Program-made: the position numbers and the translations under genes
DNA from: DASQZT01 sp963728965
GTDB taxonomy: Bacteria > Acidobacteriota > Terriglobia > Bryobacterales > Bryobacteraceae
DNA: 64,000 nt
NCBI GenBank assembly: GCA_963728965.1
Contig: CAVSMH010000007.1
Location: 124,001 to 188,000 of the forward strand
Direction of reading: 5' to 3'
Notes under the pieces: generated by a model
Database searches by the model: none
Told to the model about the DNA's origin: nothing
What the model saw: only the letters and a program-made list of their open reading frames with translations
Shown: in pieces, positions 53,964-62,375 of the stretch
Layout of the letters: each line of letters begins with the position of its first letter
How positions within the stretch are numbered: position 1 is the first letter of the stretch

Positions 53964-54935
53964 ATGGATCATCACACGTTGCTGGTGCTGTCGAACCCCA
54001 CCGAGCCCCAGCTTGCTATGCTGCAACAGTTGCCTGCCGAAACCGATATCGCGGTGGGGGATTCTCTGCAGGCATTCGGGCGCTCCGCTCCCCACGCGGA
54101 TGTGATCTTCAACTGGTCCCTCACCGGAACCCTGCTGCACGAGGTCTTCCACCACTGTCCGCATGTGCGCTGGGTGCACTCCCGCTCCGCCGGAATCGAT
54201 AACCTTCTGTTTCCCGAGCTCGTCCAAAGCCCCGTCCCGCTCACCAATGGCTCCGGCGTATTCAGTTCGTCGCTCGGCGAATTCGCCGTGGCCGCGATTC
54301 TGTTCTTCGCCAAAGACCTGCGCCGCATGGTCCAAAATCAGGCGGCCGGGCGCTGGGACCCCTTCGACATCACCGAAATCTCCGGTCAGACGGTCGGCAT
54401 CGTCGGCTACGGCGATATCGGCCGCGCCGTGGCATCGCGTGTTCGCGCGCTCGGCATGCAGGTCCTGGCCGTCAAACGTCACGGGCCGCCATTATACAAT
54501 GTCGATCCCCTGGTATCTGTGATTTATGCCCCCGAGCGCCGCCTGGAAATGATCGCACGGTGCGATTACCTCGTCATGGCCGCGCCGCTGACGCCGGAGA
54601 CGCGCGGCATGATCGGCGATACCGAGTTCGCGGCGATGAAGCCCGAAGCCGTAGTGATCAACCTGGGCCGCGGTCCGGTGATCGACGAGGCCGCCATGAT
54701 TCGCGCCCTCGCGGCCAGCCGCATCAAAGGCGCGGCGCTCGACGTATTCGACCACGAGCCCCTCCCCGAGGGCCACCCGTTCTACGGCCTCGAGAACGTC
54801 CTGCTGTCCCCCCATTGCGCCGACCACACACCCGACTGGATGGACCGTGCCATGCAATTCTTTATCGATCAGTTCGAGCGATTCCGCAAAGGCGAGCCCC
54901 TGTTGAACCTCGTCAACAAACAGCTCGGCTACTGA
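53964..54935 (+). CDS. D-2-hydroxyacid dehydrogenase, NAD-binding
   Basis: The 323-residue protein has the D-isomer-specific 2-hydroxyacid dehydrogenase layout. VGIVGYGDIGRAVASR is the nucleotide fold, INLGRGPVIDE and LDVFDHEPLPEGHPFY are the conserved active-site stretches, and the catalytic His is in LSPHCADHTPD. The substrate is not clear from sequence. No ribosome binding site precedes the ATG; an extended -10 (TGCTAGCTT) ends seven bases before it, suggesting a leaderless transcript. Confidence 0.85.
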   Translation: MDHHTLLVLSNPTEPQLAMLQQLPAETDIAVGDSLQAFGRSAPHADVIFNWSLTGTLLHEVFHHCPHVRWVHSRSAGIDNLLFPELVQSPVPLTNGSGVFSSSLGEFAVAAILFFAKDLRRMVQNQAAGRWDPFDITEISGQTVGIVGYGDIGRAVASRVRALGMQVLAVKRHGPPLYNVDPLVSVIYAPERRLEMIARCDYLVMAAPLTPETRGMIGDTEFAAMKPEAVVINLGRGPVIDEAAMIRALAASRIKGAALDVFDHEPLPEGHPFYGLENVLLSPHCADHTPDWMDRAMQFFIDQFERFRKGEPLLNLVNKQLGY

Positions 54936-54948
54936 CCGCCGCGCCGGT

Positions 54949-56292
54949 TCACACCAGCTCGGCCTCCACGGCGGGCGATTGCCGCCCCTCGAATGCCAGG
55001 GCGAGGGAGGCGCGACCCGGCGCCAGCCCCGATGGCAGCAGCGCGTTCACCTGGGTGAGACCGTCGCGATCGTGCCCCGAAACGTAGATCGCCGGCAGGT
55101 CGGTGCCGTTCAGCCGCACCGTTACCTCGCGGGGCTCGCATCCTTCCGGCAGGCCTTCGATCCACAGCGAGAGGCAGGCGTCCACGCCGGTATGCACCCG
55201 GTTCCGCTCCCAGGTTCGGCCGTCGGTGGCGATGCGGATCGTCAGATCGCCGGCCGGACGCGCGGAGGCCTGGCGCCGTTCGTGCTCCGGGATGTCCACG
55301 GCGATGCGCACCCCGTTGCTCCACTCACTCCCCCGCAGGCGCAGCTTTGCCTCGTACCAGCCCGGGTCGAGGCCCGGCGGCAGCTTACAGGTGGCGTGCC
55401 AGCCGTCGCCTCCCGTGGAGTGCACGTGCACCGGCCGCGTTCCGTAGCCGCCGATCTCACCCAATACGTCGTCGGGGTTGAGCGCCTCCGCCGCCGTCTT
55501 GAACCAAACCGATACGTAATCGTCGGCGCGCGCCGAAAAAACGTGGTCGCGCGAGACGCTGTTCTCGACACAGGTCACGTAGGGCGCCCCCTGCAGCACC
55601 GCTTCCGGCGCGGGCCATCGGCGGAAGCAATTTACATGCGCGCGGTGGTCGATCACGCTCTGGAACTCGACGCGCGCAAAACCCGCCGCGCGGCACATCG
55701 CCATTACGCAGGACGTGTTCGGGCCTACCCAGTTGTCGAACTGCCCGCGCAACTCGCTGGTCTCGTAGAATTCCATCACCGGAGGAGCCGCCAGGTCGGC
55801 GCCGTCGTCGGTCACGTACGATTCCACCAACGCCATATCGGTGCTCAGGTCGCAGACCGTTTCGAGTGCCAGCATGGGATGCTTGAGATGATACAGCACC
55901 CCGAAGAACAGCACGATGTCGAAGCGCCCCAGCTCGCGTGGCGACAGGCGGCAGATATCGCCGATGCGGTACTCCACCCGCGACCCGAGCAGTTCCCGCG
56001 CCACCCGGAAGCGGGTGTGTTCGGCTGAATCGAGCGCCAGCACTTCGGCCCCCCGGCGTTCCATCTCGAAGCTGAACCAACCGTCCCAGGCGCCGATATC
56101 GAGCACGCGCCGGCCGCGGAGATCCTCCGGAATCGGGAACTGCGCCAGCCGCAGACGGAGCTGATCGAGCGTCTGCAGCCCCGCGATTATCCGCCCGTCC
56201 GGCAGTTGCAGGCTGTGATACCACCCCAGGCGGCTGAGCTCGTCGATCTGCTTCCGGGTCTCCCGCGTGTAGACCGGGTTCCGCGCTTCCAT
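54949..56292 (-). CDS. CmoB-like SAM-dependent methyltransferase with a C-terminal beta-rich domain
   Basis: The 447-residue protein has a class I methyltransferase domain (about 40-230) with VLDIGAWDGWFSFEMER as SAM loop and LFFGVLYHLKHP, features of the DUF1698/CmoB group that acts on tRNA or small molecules. The rest (about 300-447) is a beta-rich domain with no recognised family (PGWYEAKLRLRGSEWSNG). Because of that added domain, a glycan or lipid role is as likely as tRNA. ATG at 56292 follows GGTGAGAGG directly. It is convergent with the dehydrogenase gene. Confidence 0.7.
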   Translation of the reverse strand: MEARNPVYTRETRKQIDELSRLGWYHSLQLPDGRIIAGLQTLDQLRLRLAQFPIPEDLRGRRVLDIGAWDGWFSFEMERRGAEVLALDSAEHTRFRVARELLGSRVEYRIGDICRLSPRELGRFDIVLFFGVLYHLKHPMLALETVCDLSTDMALVESYVTDDGADLAAPPVMEFYETSELRGQFDNWVGPNTSCVMAMCRAAGFARVEFQSVIDHRAHVNCFRRWPAPEAVLQGAPYVTCVENSVSRDHVFSARADDYVSVWFKTAAEALNPDDVLGEIGGYGTRPVHVHSTGGDGWHATCKLPPGLDPGWYEAKLRLRGSEWSNGVRIAVDIPEHERRQASARPAGDLTIRIATDGRTWERNRVHTGVDACLSLWIEGLPEGCEPREVTVRLNGTDLPAIYVSGHDRDGLTQVNALLPSGLAPGRASLALAFEGRQSPAVEAELV

Positions 56293-56304
56293 CCTCTCAC
56301 CATA

Positions 56305-56379
56305 CCAGCACCGTGCCGGCGGGCCGGAACGGCGATTGCGCCGGCAGCGCCAGCACCGTGCCGGCGGGCCGGAACGGCG
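56305..56379. repeat. Two identical 30-base direct repeats, 15 bases apart
   Basis: Positions 56305-56334 and 56350-56379 are the same 30 bases, beginning CCAGCACCGTGCCGG and ending GGAACGGCG. They lie in the gap between the methyltransferase start and the terminator of the Fe-S carrier gene. They contain internal GCCGGC palindromes. No coding function is seen. Confidence 0.75.
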
Positions 56380-56398
56380 GCCGCGCCCCCATATACAC

Positions 56399-56430
56399 AA
56401 AAGGCGCTCCCCCCCGGCGGGAGGAGCGCC
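56399..56430 (-). terminator. Rho-independent terminator after the Fe-S carrier gene
   Basis: GGCGCTCC (56403-56410) pairs with GGAGCGCC (56423-56430). On the minus strand the hairpin is followed by TTTTG. It lies 23 bases after the stop codon of the gene ending at 56454. Confidence 0.8.
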
Positions 56431-56453
56431 CTGATTCCGTGCTCCGGCCTGTT

Positions 56454-56777
56454 TCAGGCCTGGAACGAACTGCCGCATCCGCAAGTGGACTTCACATGCG
56501 GATTATTGAACTTGAAGCCGGCCCCCTCGAGCGTCTCCACGTAATCCACTTCGGCTCCGTCCAGATAGAGAAGGCTCGCCTGATCGACGAACACCTTCAA
56601 GCCATTGTACTGATAGGTCTTGTCCAGCATGTTGGGCTGGTTTTCGAAGGCCATCGAATAGCTGAAGCCCGAACAGCCGCCACCCACGACCGCAATCCGC
56701 AGCCCCACCGGCTGGGGGTCCTGGGAGCCCATGATCTCCTTCACCTTCCCAACTGCCTTCTCCGTCAATTGAACCAT
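56454..56777 (-). CDS. A-type iron-sulfur cluster carrier (IscA/ErpA family)
   Basis: The 107-residue protein delivers Fe-S clusters to apoproteins. The three conserved cysteines are in GGGCSGFSYSM and in the C-terminal CGCGSSF. CAGGAG precedes the ATG. It stands alone with its own terminator. Whether it is ErpA or IscA cannot be fixed without other genes. Confidence 0.9.
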   Translation of the reverse strand: MVQLTEKAVGKVKEIMGSQDPQPVGLRIAVVGGGCSGFSYSMAFENQPNMLDKTYQYNGLKVFVDQASLLYLDGAEVDYVETLEGAGFKFNNPHVKSTCGCGSSFQA

Positions 56778-56924
56778 CGGTTTCTACTCCTGAGTCGGTT
56801 TCTGTCCTTCTATTATACAAAGCCGGGCAGAATCGGCCCGCTCTGGTTGTTTGGATGCGCCGGGCCGCGGGTTGGTCGCGAAAATCCGTTACAGCGTATA
56901 CTATTAGCGCGACAAGGAGGTCCT

Positions 56925-58283
56925 TTGAAACCGATCCTCATAGCGCTCGGGCTGGCCGCGCTGGGGCTGGCTCAGCAGGCCCCGACGAAGGTGCCCCCCA
57001 TCCATTTTACCGACACCACCCTCGACAACGGCTTGCGGGTGATCATCTCCGAGGACCATTTCGCGCCGGTCTTCGCCATCGCCGTCAGCTACAAGGTCGG
57101 CTCCCGTGACGAACACCAGGGCCGCACCGGCTTCGCCCACCTGTTCGAGCACATGATGTTCAAGGGCTCCCAGAACGTCGGCGCCGGCGAACACGACTAC
57201 CTCGTCTTCACCCAGGGCGGCAGCGCCAACGGCACCACCGATACCGACCGCACTCTCTATTACGAAATTCTCCCCAAGAACCAGCTCGACCTGGGGCTGT
57301 TCCTCGAAGCCGACCGCATGCGCTCCTTGAATGTCACCAGGGAAAACCTCGAGAACCAGCGCCAGGCGGTGAAAGAAGAACGGCGCTTGCGCGTGGACAA
57401 CCAGCCCTACGGCCCGACCGGAGAGAAGATGGACGAGCTGGTCTACGACAACTTCGCCTACAAGCACTCCGTGATCGGCTCCATGACCGATCTGGATGCG
57501 GCCTCGGTCGAGGATGTGAACCGGTTCTTCCAGACCTACTACGCCCCCAATAACGCCGTGGTCGCGCTGGTGGGCGATATCGATACCAGGGACGCGCTCG
57601 CCAAGGCCAGGAAGTACTTCGGATCGATTCCCCGCCACGACCCGCCCAAGCCGGTGGATCTCGCCGAACCCGAGCGGAAAGAAGAACGGCGCCTGAACAT
57701 CGAGGATAAGCTCGCCCGCCTGTCGCGCATCGACATGGCCTGGCGCATTCCCGATGCCAACGATCCCGACACGCGCGCGCTGTCGGTCGCGGCACGAATC
57801 CTGGGCGGCGGTGAAAGCAGCCGCCTCTATCAGAAACTCGTGAAGGAGAAGGAGGTCGCCAGCGCCGTCTTCTCCGGGCTGGACTCGCGCGCCGGACCTT
57901 CCCAGTTCGGCATCGGGGCCATGGTGCGGCCGGGGAAACATCCCGCCGAAGTGGAAGGCCTCATCGGCGAGGAAGTGGCGCGCCTGGTGGCCGAGCCGGT
58001 CACCGCCAAGGAGCTGGAGCGGGTCCATGCGGCCATCCGCCGGAGCATCCTGTTCCCCCGCGAAAGCGCCCTGTTCACGGCGGTGACGCTGGCCGACAAT
58101 ACCGCACTCTACAACGATCCCAACCGAATCAATACCGAGTACGAAAAGGAGCTCGCCGTGACCGCGGCCGACATTCAGGCCGCCGCCCGCAAATATCTGC
58201 GGAACGCCAACCGCGTGGTCGTGAACACCGTTCCGGCCGCCGCCGCCGCGCCCCCGCGGGCGCCCGCGCTCCGGCCGAAGTGA
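56925..58283 (+). CDS. M16 zinc peptidase, catalytically competent
   Basis: The 452-residue protein starts with a signal peptide (about 1-16) and has the inverted zinc motif HxxEH in HLFEHMMF, with downstream glutamate ligand region KEERRLRVDNQPYG. GNAVV-like strands and GGGESSRLYQKLVKEKEVA are typical of M16 peptidases (pitrilysin/PqqL/processing peptidase family). It degrades peptides outside the cytoplasm. The TTG start at 56925 is set by AAGGAGG five bases before it. The next gene, its non-catalytic partner, starts 11 bases after the stop. Confidence 0.9.
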   Translation: MKPILIALGLAALGLAQQAPTKVPPIHFTDTTLDNGLRVIISEDHFAPVFAIAVSYKVGSRDEHQGRTGFAHLFEHMMFKGSQNVGAGEHDYLVFTQGGSANGTTDTDRTLYYEILPKNQLDLGLFLEADRMRSLNVTRENLENQRQAVKEERRLRVDNQPYGPTGEKMDELVYDNFAYKHSVIGSMTDLDAASVEDVNRFFQTYYAPNNAVVALVGDIDTRDALAKARKYFGSIPRHDPPKPVDLAEPERKEERRLNIEDKLARLSRIDMAWRIPDANDPDTRALSVAARILGGGESSRLYQKLVKEKEVASAVFSGLDSRAGPSQFGIGAMVRPGKHPAEVEGLIGEEVARLVAEPVTAKELERVHAAIRRSILFPRESALFTAVTLADNTALYNDPNRINTEYEKELAVTAADIQAAARKYLRNANRVVVNTVPAAAAAPPRAPALRPK

Positions 58284-58293
58284 GGAGGACGCC

Positions 58294-59739
58294 ATGAGGA
58301 AACCGACTGTTCTTTTCCTGATTTCCGCCGCCGCCGCGCTGGCCCAGGCGCCGCCGATGGGCCAGTCTCCGCAGCCACAGTCCGTGGCCGGGGTGGTGCG
58401 GCTCAGCCGCGCTCCGATCTCCACCGAAGTGTTGAAGGTCAAGCTGCCCCGGCCGGTCGAGACCACCCTGGCCGACGGCATGAAGCTGCTGGTGGTGGAG
58501 AGCCACCGTGTGCCCAGCATCAGCCTGCGGATGACCGTCCCCTCCGCCGACCTGCGCGATCCCGAAGGCGTGCCCGGCCTGGCCATGGCCACCGCCGCGC
58601 TCATCCGGCAGGGAACCAAAACCCGCAACTCGCGCGAAATCGCCGAGACCCTCGCGGAGTTGGGTGCATCCATCTCGATCGGCTCCGGGCCGGGCGAAAC
58701 CAACATCGCCCTCAGTTCGCTGACCGAGAACTTCGACGCTGCCCTCGCCGTGCTGGCCGACATCCTGCTCAACCCCACGTTTCCGCAGGACGAGCTCGAC
58801 AAATGGAAGGCGCGCGGGCGCGCCCAGCTCGAACAAATGAAGAGCCAGCCCGGGTTCCTCGCCAACGACCTGCTCATGAAGGTGCTGTACCCGGACGCCC
58901 GCCGCTACACCCATCCCACCGCGGCCTCGCTCGATAAGATCACCCGCGAGGCGCTGATCGAACAGTACAAGACCTGCTACGTGCCCTCCGGCGAGTGGGC
59001 CGGCATCTCCGGCGATATCACCCCGAAACTGGCCGTCGCCAAGCTCGACAAAGCGCTGGCAGGCTGGAAAGGCGGGCCGGTCAAGCACCCCGCCCTGCCC
59101 TTCCCGGCTCCCGTCAAGGAGAAGAAGGTGTTCCTGGTGCCGCGGCCCAATTCCGTGCAGACCCTGCTCGTCGTGGCCAACCACGCCATCGACCGCAAGA
59201 GCCCCGACTACATCGCCTGCCAGGTATTGAACCGCGTCCTGGGAGCCGGCCCGTCCTCGCGCCTCTTTCGCGTCCTGCGCGAGGAGAAGGGCTACACCTA
59301 CGGGATCAGTTCCGGCTTTCAGGCCACCCGGTATCTGAATCACTTCAGCGCCAACAGCTCCGTCCGCACCGAAGTCACCGAACCGGCGCTGGCCGACCTG
59401 CTGGCGCAGTTCGCCGATATCCGCGACCGGGCCGTGCCCGCGGGCGAACTCGCCGATGCTAAAAGCGCCATCGCGGCCAGCTTTGCGCTGGGCCTGGAAA
59501 GTTCGTCGGCCGTGCTCGCCCGCTGGCTGGAACAGCGCGAAGACGGCCTGCCCGAAGACTATTGGGATACCTACGCCCAGAACGTGATGGCGGTCACCGC
59601 CGCAGATGTGCAGCGGGTGGCGAAGAAGTACGTCCCGCTGGACAATGTGCAGATCATTGCGGTGGGCGATGCCGTCAAAATCCGCGAGTTGCTGAAGAAG
59701 TTCGGGCCCATGGAGGAAGTGGCGCCGGATACGATTTAG
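58294..59739 (+). CDS. M16 peptidase-like protein without the zinc site
   Basis: The 481-residue protein has a signal peptide (about 1-18) and the M16 fold, with GAGPSSRLFRVLREEKGYTY as in active partners. The position of HxxEH reads GLAMATAALIRQG, so the zinc ligands are gone. It probably pairs with the upstream active peptidase, as in two-subunit M16 enzymes. AGGAGGA precedes the ATG. Confidence 0.88.
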   Translation: MRKPTVLFLISAAAALAQAPPMGQSPQPQSVAGVVRLSRAPISTEVLKVKLPRPVETTLADGMKLLVVESHRVPSISLRMTVPSADLRDPEGVPGLAMATAALIRQGTKTRNSREIAETLAELGASISIGSGPGETNIALSSLTENFDAALAVLADILLNPTFPQDELDKWKARGRAQLEQMKSQPGFLANDLLMKVLYPDARRYTHPTAASLDKITREALIEQYKTCYVPSGEWAGISGDITPKLAVAKLDKALAGWKGGPVKHPALPFPAPVKEKKVFLVPRPNSVQTLLVVANHAIDRKSPDYIACQVLNRVLGAGPSSRLFRVLREEKGYTYGISSGFQATRYLNHFSANSSVRTEVTEPALADLLAQFADIRDRAVPAGELADAKSAIAASFALGLESSSAVLARWLEQREDGLPEDYWDTYAQNVMAVTAADVQRVAKKYVPLDNVQIIAVGDAVKIRELLKKFGPMEEVAPDTI

Positions 59740-59755
59740 CCGCAATGCTGTTCAC

Positions 59756-59932
59756 TTATTCGCTCCGCAAGAACCGCGCTAAAGTAACCTGAACACGGCC
59801 ATCGCGGCAGGTTTGTCCCACTACGCCCGCAGGCACTCGAAAAGCCCGCCCTTGAGCTAACGCCCGATGGAGCAGGGCGACCATGCGCTTATCACCGCGA
59901 TCTAAAGCGATCAGCGCGCCAGCATCGAGCAC
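59756..59932 (-). pseudogene. Truncated PIN-domain toxin
   Basis: A 58-residue frame from GTG 59932 reads VLDAGALIALDRGDKRMVAL and matches the first half of the intact PIN toxin at 60319-60699 (VVYDAAVLVAADRNERRAWA). PIN domains need about 125 residues, and the second half with remaining acidic residues is absent, so it is inactive. Its GTG overlaps the antitoxin stop in TAGTG, the usual vapBC arrangement. Confidence 0.7.
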
Positions 59933-60051
59933 TATCCCCGCCGCGGTGCGAGTGCGCGTTCACCATATTGTTCGGTCAGATCCCGCAGCAGTGCCCGGAG
60001 AGACTCGCGCTTGTCGTGCTCCGCCAGGACCCGCGCAATGTAACCCGACAC
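59932..60051 (-). pseudogene. Antitoxin fragment paired with the truncated PIN toxin
   Basis: The frame from GTG 60051 to the stop at 59932 gives 39 residues, VSGYIARVLAEHDKRESLRA and onward to ALAPRRG, as found in the C-terminal toxin-binding part of VapB-type antitoxins. The frame continues upstream only to a stop at 60085, with no start codon, so the DNA-binding N-terminus is lost. The 267 bases from 60052 to 60318 show nothing else recognisable. Confidence 0.6.
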
Positions 60052-60318
60052 CGAATCGGCTCGTCCTGCTACGACTTGTCCTGCTCATGCCGAGCGCTTG
60101 GATCCGCGAAGCGGACGTACGGCCACGCCGCTGCAGGCCCACTGGTCAGCCCAGGGTCGCCGCACCTGAATCACGCGCAAACTCGACATTGTCCCGCCGA
60201 GAGGGCGCCTTCGGCTCTCATTGTCCAGTTTGGCGGCAATCCGCTCAGAGCGCCGGTTTTCGGCGTCCAGGCTTCGCATTCGCAACGACGTATCCGGACG
60301 GATCGCCTTCGGTATACC

Positions 60319-60699
60319 TCAGATGGCGACGACAGCAACTTCGCGGCCAGAAGCCCTAACGAGCCGTCCTATGTCGTCCGGGTCGCTTGTGAGAATCGTA
60401 GCTTTTTGCCGAAGGGCCGCCGTCACCACAACGGCGTCAACGACATCCGACGTTTTGGCAATGCCTAGTAACCGCCCGGCTTCGTGCGCCTCGGTCTCGC
60501 CAAGAGGAGTCACCACGCACCCAGTCAAAAAGCGCCGGAGTTGGGCTTGTTTTGGGGACCGGCTAACCTGGGCGACTACCGGCGCGGGAACCAATAGAAG
60601 AATGCCCAGTTCCAAACGGACCTTGTGTTCAGCCCAGGCTCGCCGCTCGTTTCTATCGGCAGCCACGAGAACGGCGGCGTCATAGACTACGGTGCTCAT
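60319..60699 (-). CDS. PIN-domain toxin (VapC-like)
   Basis: The 126-residue protein is a complete PIN domain: acidic residues in VVYDAAVLVAADR, then TSDVVDAVVVTAA and ILTSDPDDIGRL near the end, where the catalytic acids sit. Such toxins cut RNA. The ATG overlaps the antitoxin stop by four bases, as is usual for these pairs. It is homologous to the truncated toxin 390 bases downstream. Confidence 0.82.
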   Translation of the reverse strand: MSTVVYDAAVLVAADRNERRAWAEHKVRLELGILLLVPAPVVAQVSRSPKQAQLRRFLTGCVVTPLGETEAHEAGRLLGIAKTSDVVDAVVVTAALRQKATILTSDPDDIGRLVRASGREVAVVAI

Positions 60700-60968
60700 G
60701 CCGAACGCCGGACCGTTCGCGATGTTCGGAGCTGAGCGCGCACGCTACGGCGAGCTTCATTTATCTCTTCTGTCGTAAAAGGTCCGTGCTGCTTTTCCCA
60801 CAGCGCGACCGCCGCCAAACCAGCCCGCCGCTGCAGTGCCATGCGCGCAGCAGCGGTCATCCAGGCAGAGACGCTCACCCCGTCGCGGGCGGCCGCCGCA
60901 AGAATATTTTCGTGAATGTCAGGGTCTATAGTGATGGCAAGCTTCGGTGATGGGTTGCCGCGGGGCAT
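60696..60968 (-). CDS. Antitoxin paired with the PIN toxin
   Basis: The 90-residue protein has an N-terminal ribbon-helix-helix-like stretch (KLAITIDPDIHENILAAAAR, then DGVSVSAWMTAAARMAL) and an acidic-to-basic C-terminus (TTEEINEARRSVRAQLR). It would bind the toxin and repress its own promoter. Just upstream TAGGAT lies six bases before the ATG and ATAC/GTAT arms flank it, a possible operator. Confidence 0.75.
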   Translation of the reverse strand: MPRGNPSPKLAITIDPDIHENILAAAARDGVSVSAWMTAAARMALQRRAGLAAVALWEKQHGPFTTEEINEARRSVRAQLRTSRTVRRSA

Positions 60969-61013
60969 ACAAGTATCCTACCACAGTATGATAGCACGCT
61001 GAGGTCGCACCGA

Positions 61014-61820
61014 ATGCCAAGATGGGCCTCAAGGTGGATCGACAGGCAAAATCTCACACGCCGTCGCGCCGGCGTCGTCCTCCGGTATCGTATGCACCTG
61101 GAGTCTCGGCATCTCGCGCCCGGCACGGTCAACCTGCGACTCGGCGCGGTACGCCCCTTGGCGTATGAGGCGGCCGATTGCGGACTGCTAAACCCGGACC
61201 TCGCTGCCGGCATTCGGCGCGTCAAAGGCGTCAAGAAACTCGGCGTGCGCGTCGGCAACTGGCTCACTCCCGAACAGTCACAGCGGCTGTTGCAGGCGCC
61301 CGAGGTCGAGCGTCTCCGCGGTAAACGCGATCGTGCGCTGCTGGCTCTCCTGCTCGCCTGTGGTCTCAGACGGCGCGAGGCAGTGGATCTGGATTTTGGC
61401 CATATTCAGCAAAGAGAGGATCACTGGGCCATCATCGACCTCAAGGGAAAGGCCGGCCATACCAGAACAATACCGATGCCAGGATGGGTTAAAGCGCTCC
61501 TGGACGACTGGCTCCTGGCGGCGAACCCGACGGCGGGAAAGTTGTTTCGTCGAGTTAACAAAAACGGGAGGATCTGGGGCGACGGCTTAACGGAAAAGGC
61601 GATCCGGCACGTGGTCCGCGAGTACGCCCGCAAGGCCGGCATCGACAAGTTGGCACCTCACGACCTGAGGCGTTTGTGCCGCGCTGCGGGCGGCGAATTG
61701 GAGCAGATTCAATTTCTTCTGGGCCACGTTTCGGTCCAGACCACAGAACGCTACCTTGGCTGTACCCAGCGGATTTCATTGGCGGTGAACGACAGAATCG
61801 GAATCGAGCCGGCACCCTGA
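61014..61820 (+). CDS. Tyrosine recombinase / integrase with a gap at the H-x-x-R motif
   Basis: The 268-residue protein has an N-terminal SAM-like core-binding domain (APGTVNLRLGAVRPLAYEAA, about 35-55) and a catalytic domain. Visible catalytic residues are Arg in CGLRRREAVDL, His and Arg in APHDLRR, His in LLGHVSVQTTERY and the tyrosine in that same segment. After HDLRR the sequence goes straight to LCRAAGG, where related integrases in my memory read TCARLCHAAGG, so a four-residue gap is likely. The N-terminus also starts abruptly. Activity is doubtful. Confidence 0.7.
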   Translation: MPRWASRWIDRQNLTRRRAGVVLRYRMHLESRHLAPGTVNLRLGAVRPLAYEAADCGLLNPDLAAGIRRVKGVKKLGVRVGNWLTPEQSQRLLQAPEVERLRGKRDRALLALLLACGLRRREAVDLDFGHIQQREDHWAIIDLKGKAGHTRTIPMPGWVKALLDDWLLAANPTAGKLFRRVNKNGRIWGDGLTEKAIRHVVREYARKAGIDKLAPHDLRRLCRAAGGELEQIQFLLGHVSVQTTERYLGCTQRISLAVNDRIGIEPAP

Positions 61821-62375
61821 ACCGTTAGCTCCGGAAGGGTTGCCGACAATCCGACCGGTGGCGACGGTAAACCCTACGCCGTCACGGAGGATCTGGCCCA
61901 CTGAGCCGAGCAAATATCAGCAACGGGCGTTTCCCGTCAACTTGATTGTGCCCTGCCCGACGTGCGACTAGCGCGTGATCGCGGTTTGGGTTCAAGTGTT
62001 TGCCGTGCACATTGCGGTAGCGCCGTATGTCAGGCCAACTTTCGATACGCGACAATCCATTCCCAACCTGCATGTCAAGGGCTCTCAGCGTAGGCATGAC
62101 TTGGCGTGTGTCGAGAACACAACCTTTCACCTCCAATCCGGCTGTAGTAAGCGCCGCATGACCATAATCACTTCGACACGCGGCAGTTTCTTCAAAGGCG
62201 GCTTCTCGGGCGTGAATCTTCCTGCGAGTGCGCCATGCTGTAACCCTGACCGCGTGGGCTGCGATTGAGGCGGTCGGAGAATCTCTCCAATCGATTAACT
62301 CTGGTTTGAAAGGGATCAGAACCCAGACGATGTAGCTCCGGCTGCGCAGTCGCTCAGCGCTTCTGCTCGCAGGAG
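61821..62375. other. Non-coding interval of 555 bases beside the integrase
   Basis: No gene is supported here; short frames on both strands have no family resemblance. GTAGCTCC (62332-62339) and GGAGCTAC (62372-62379) form an inverted repeat that overlaps the stop codon of the propeller gene and may end its transcript. Base composition is less GC-rich than most of the window, which fits imported or eroded DNA. Confidence 0.45.

Noticed and set aside
56305..56379. Direct repeats as a CRISPR array
   Set aside because: Only two copies, a 15-base spacer that is too short, and no cas genes nearby.
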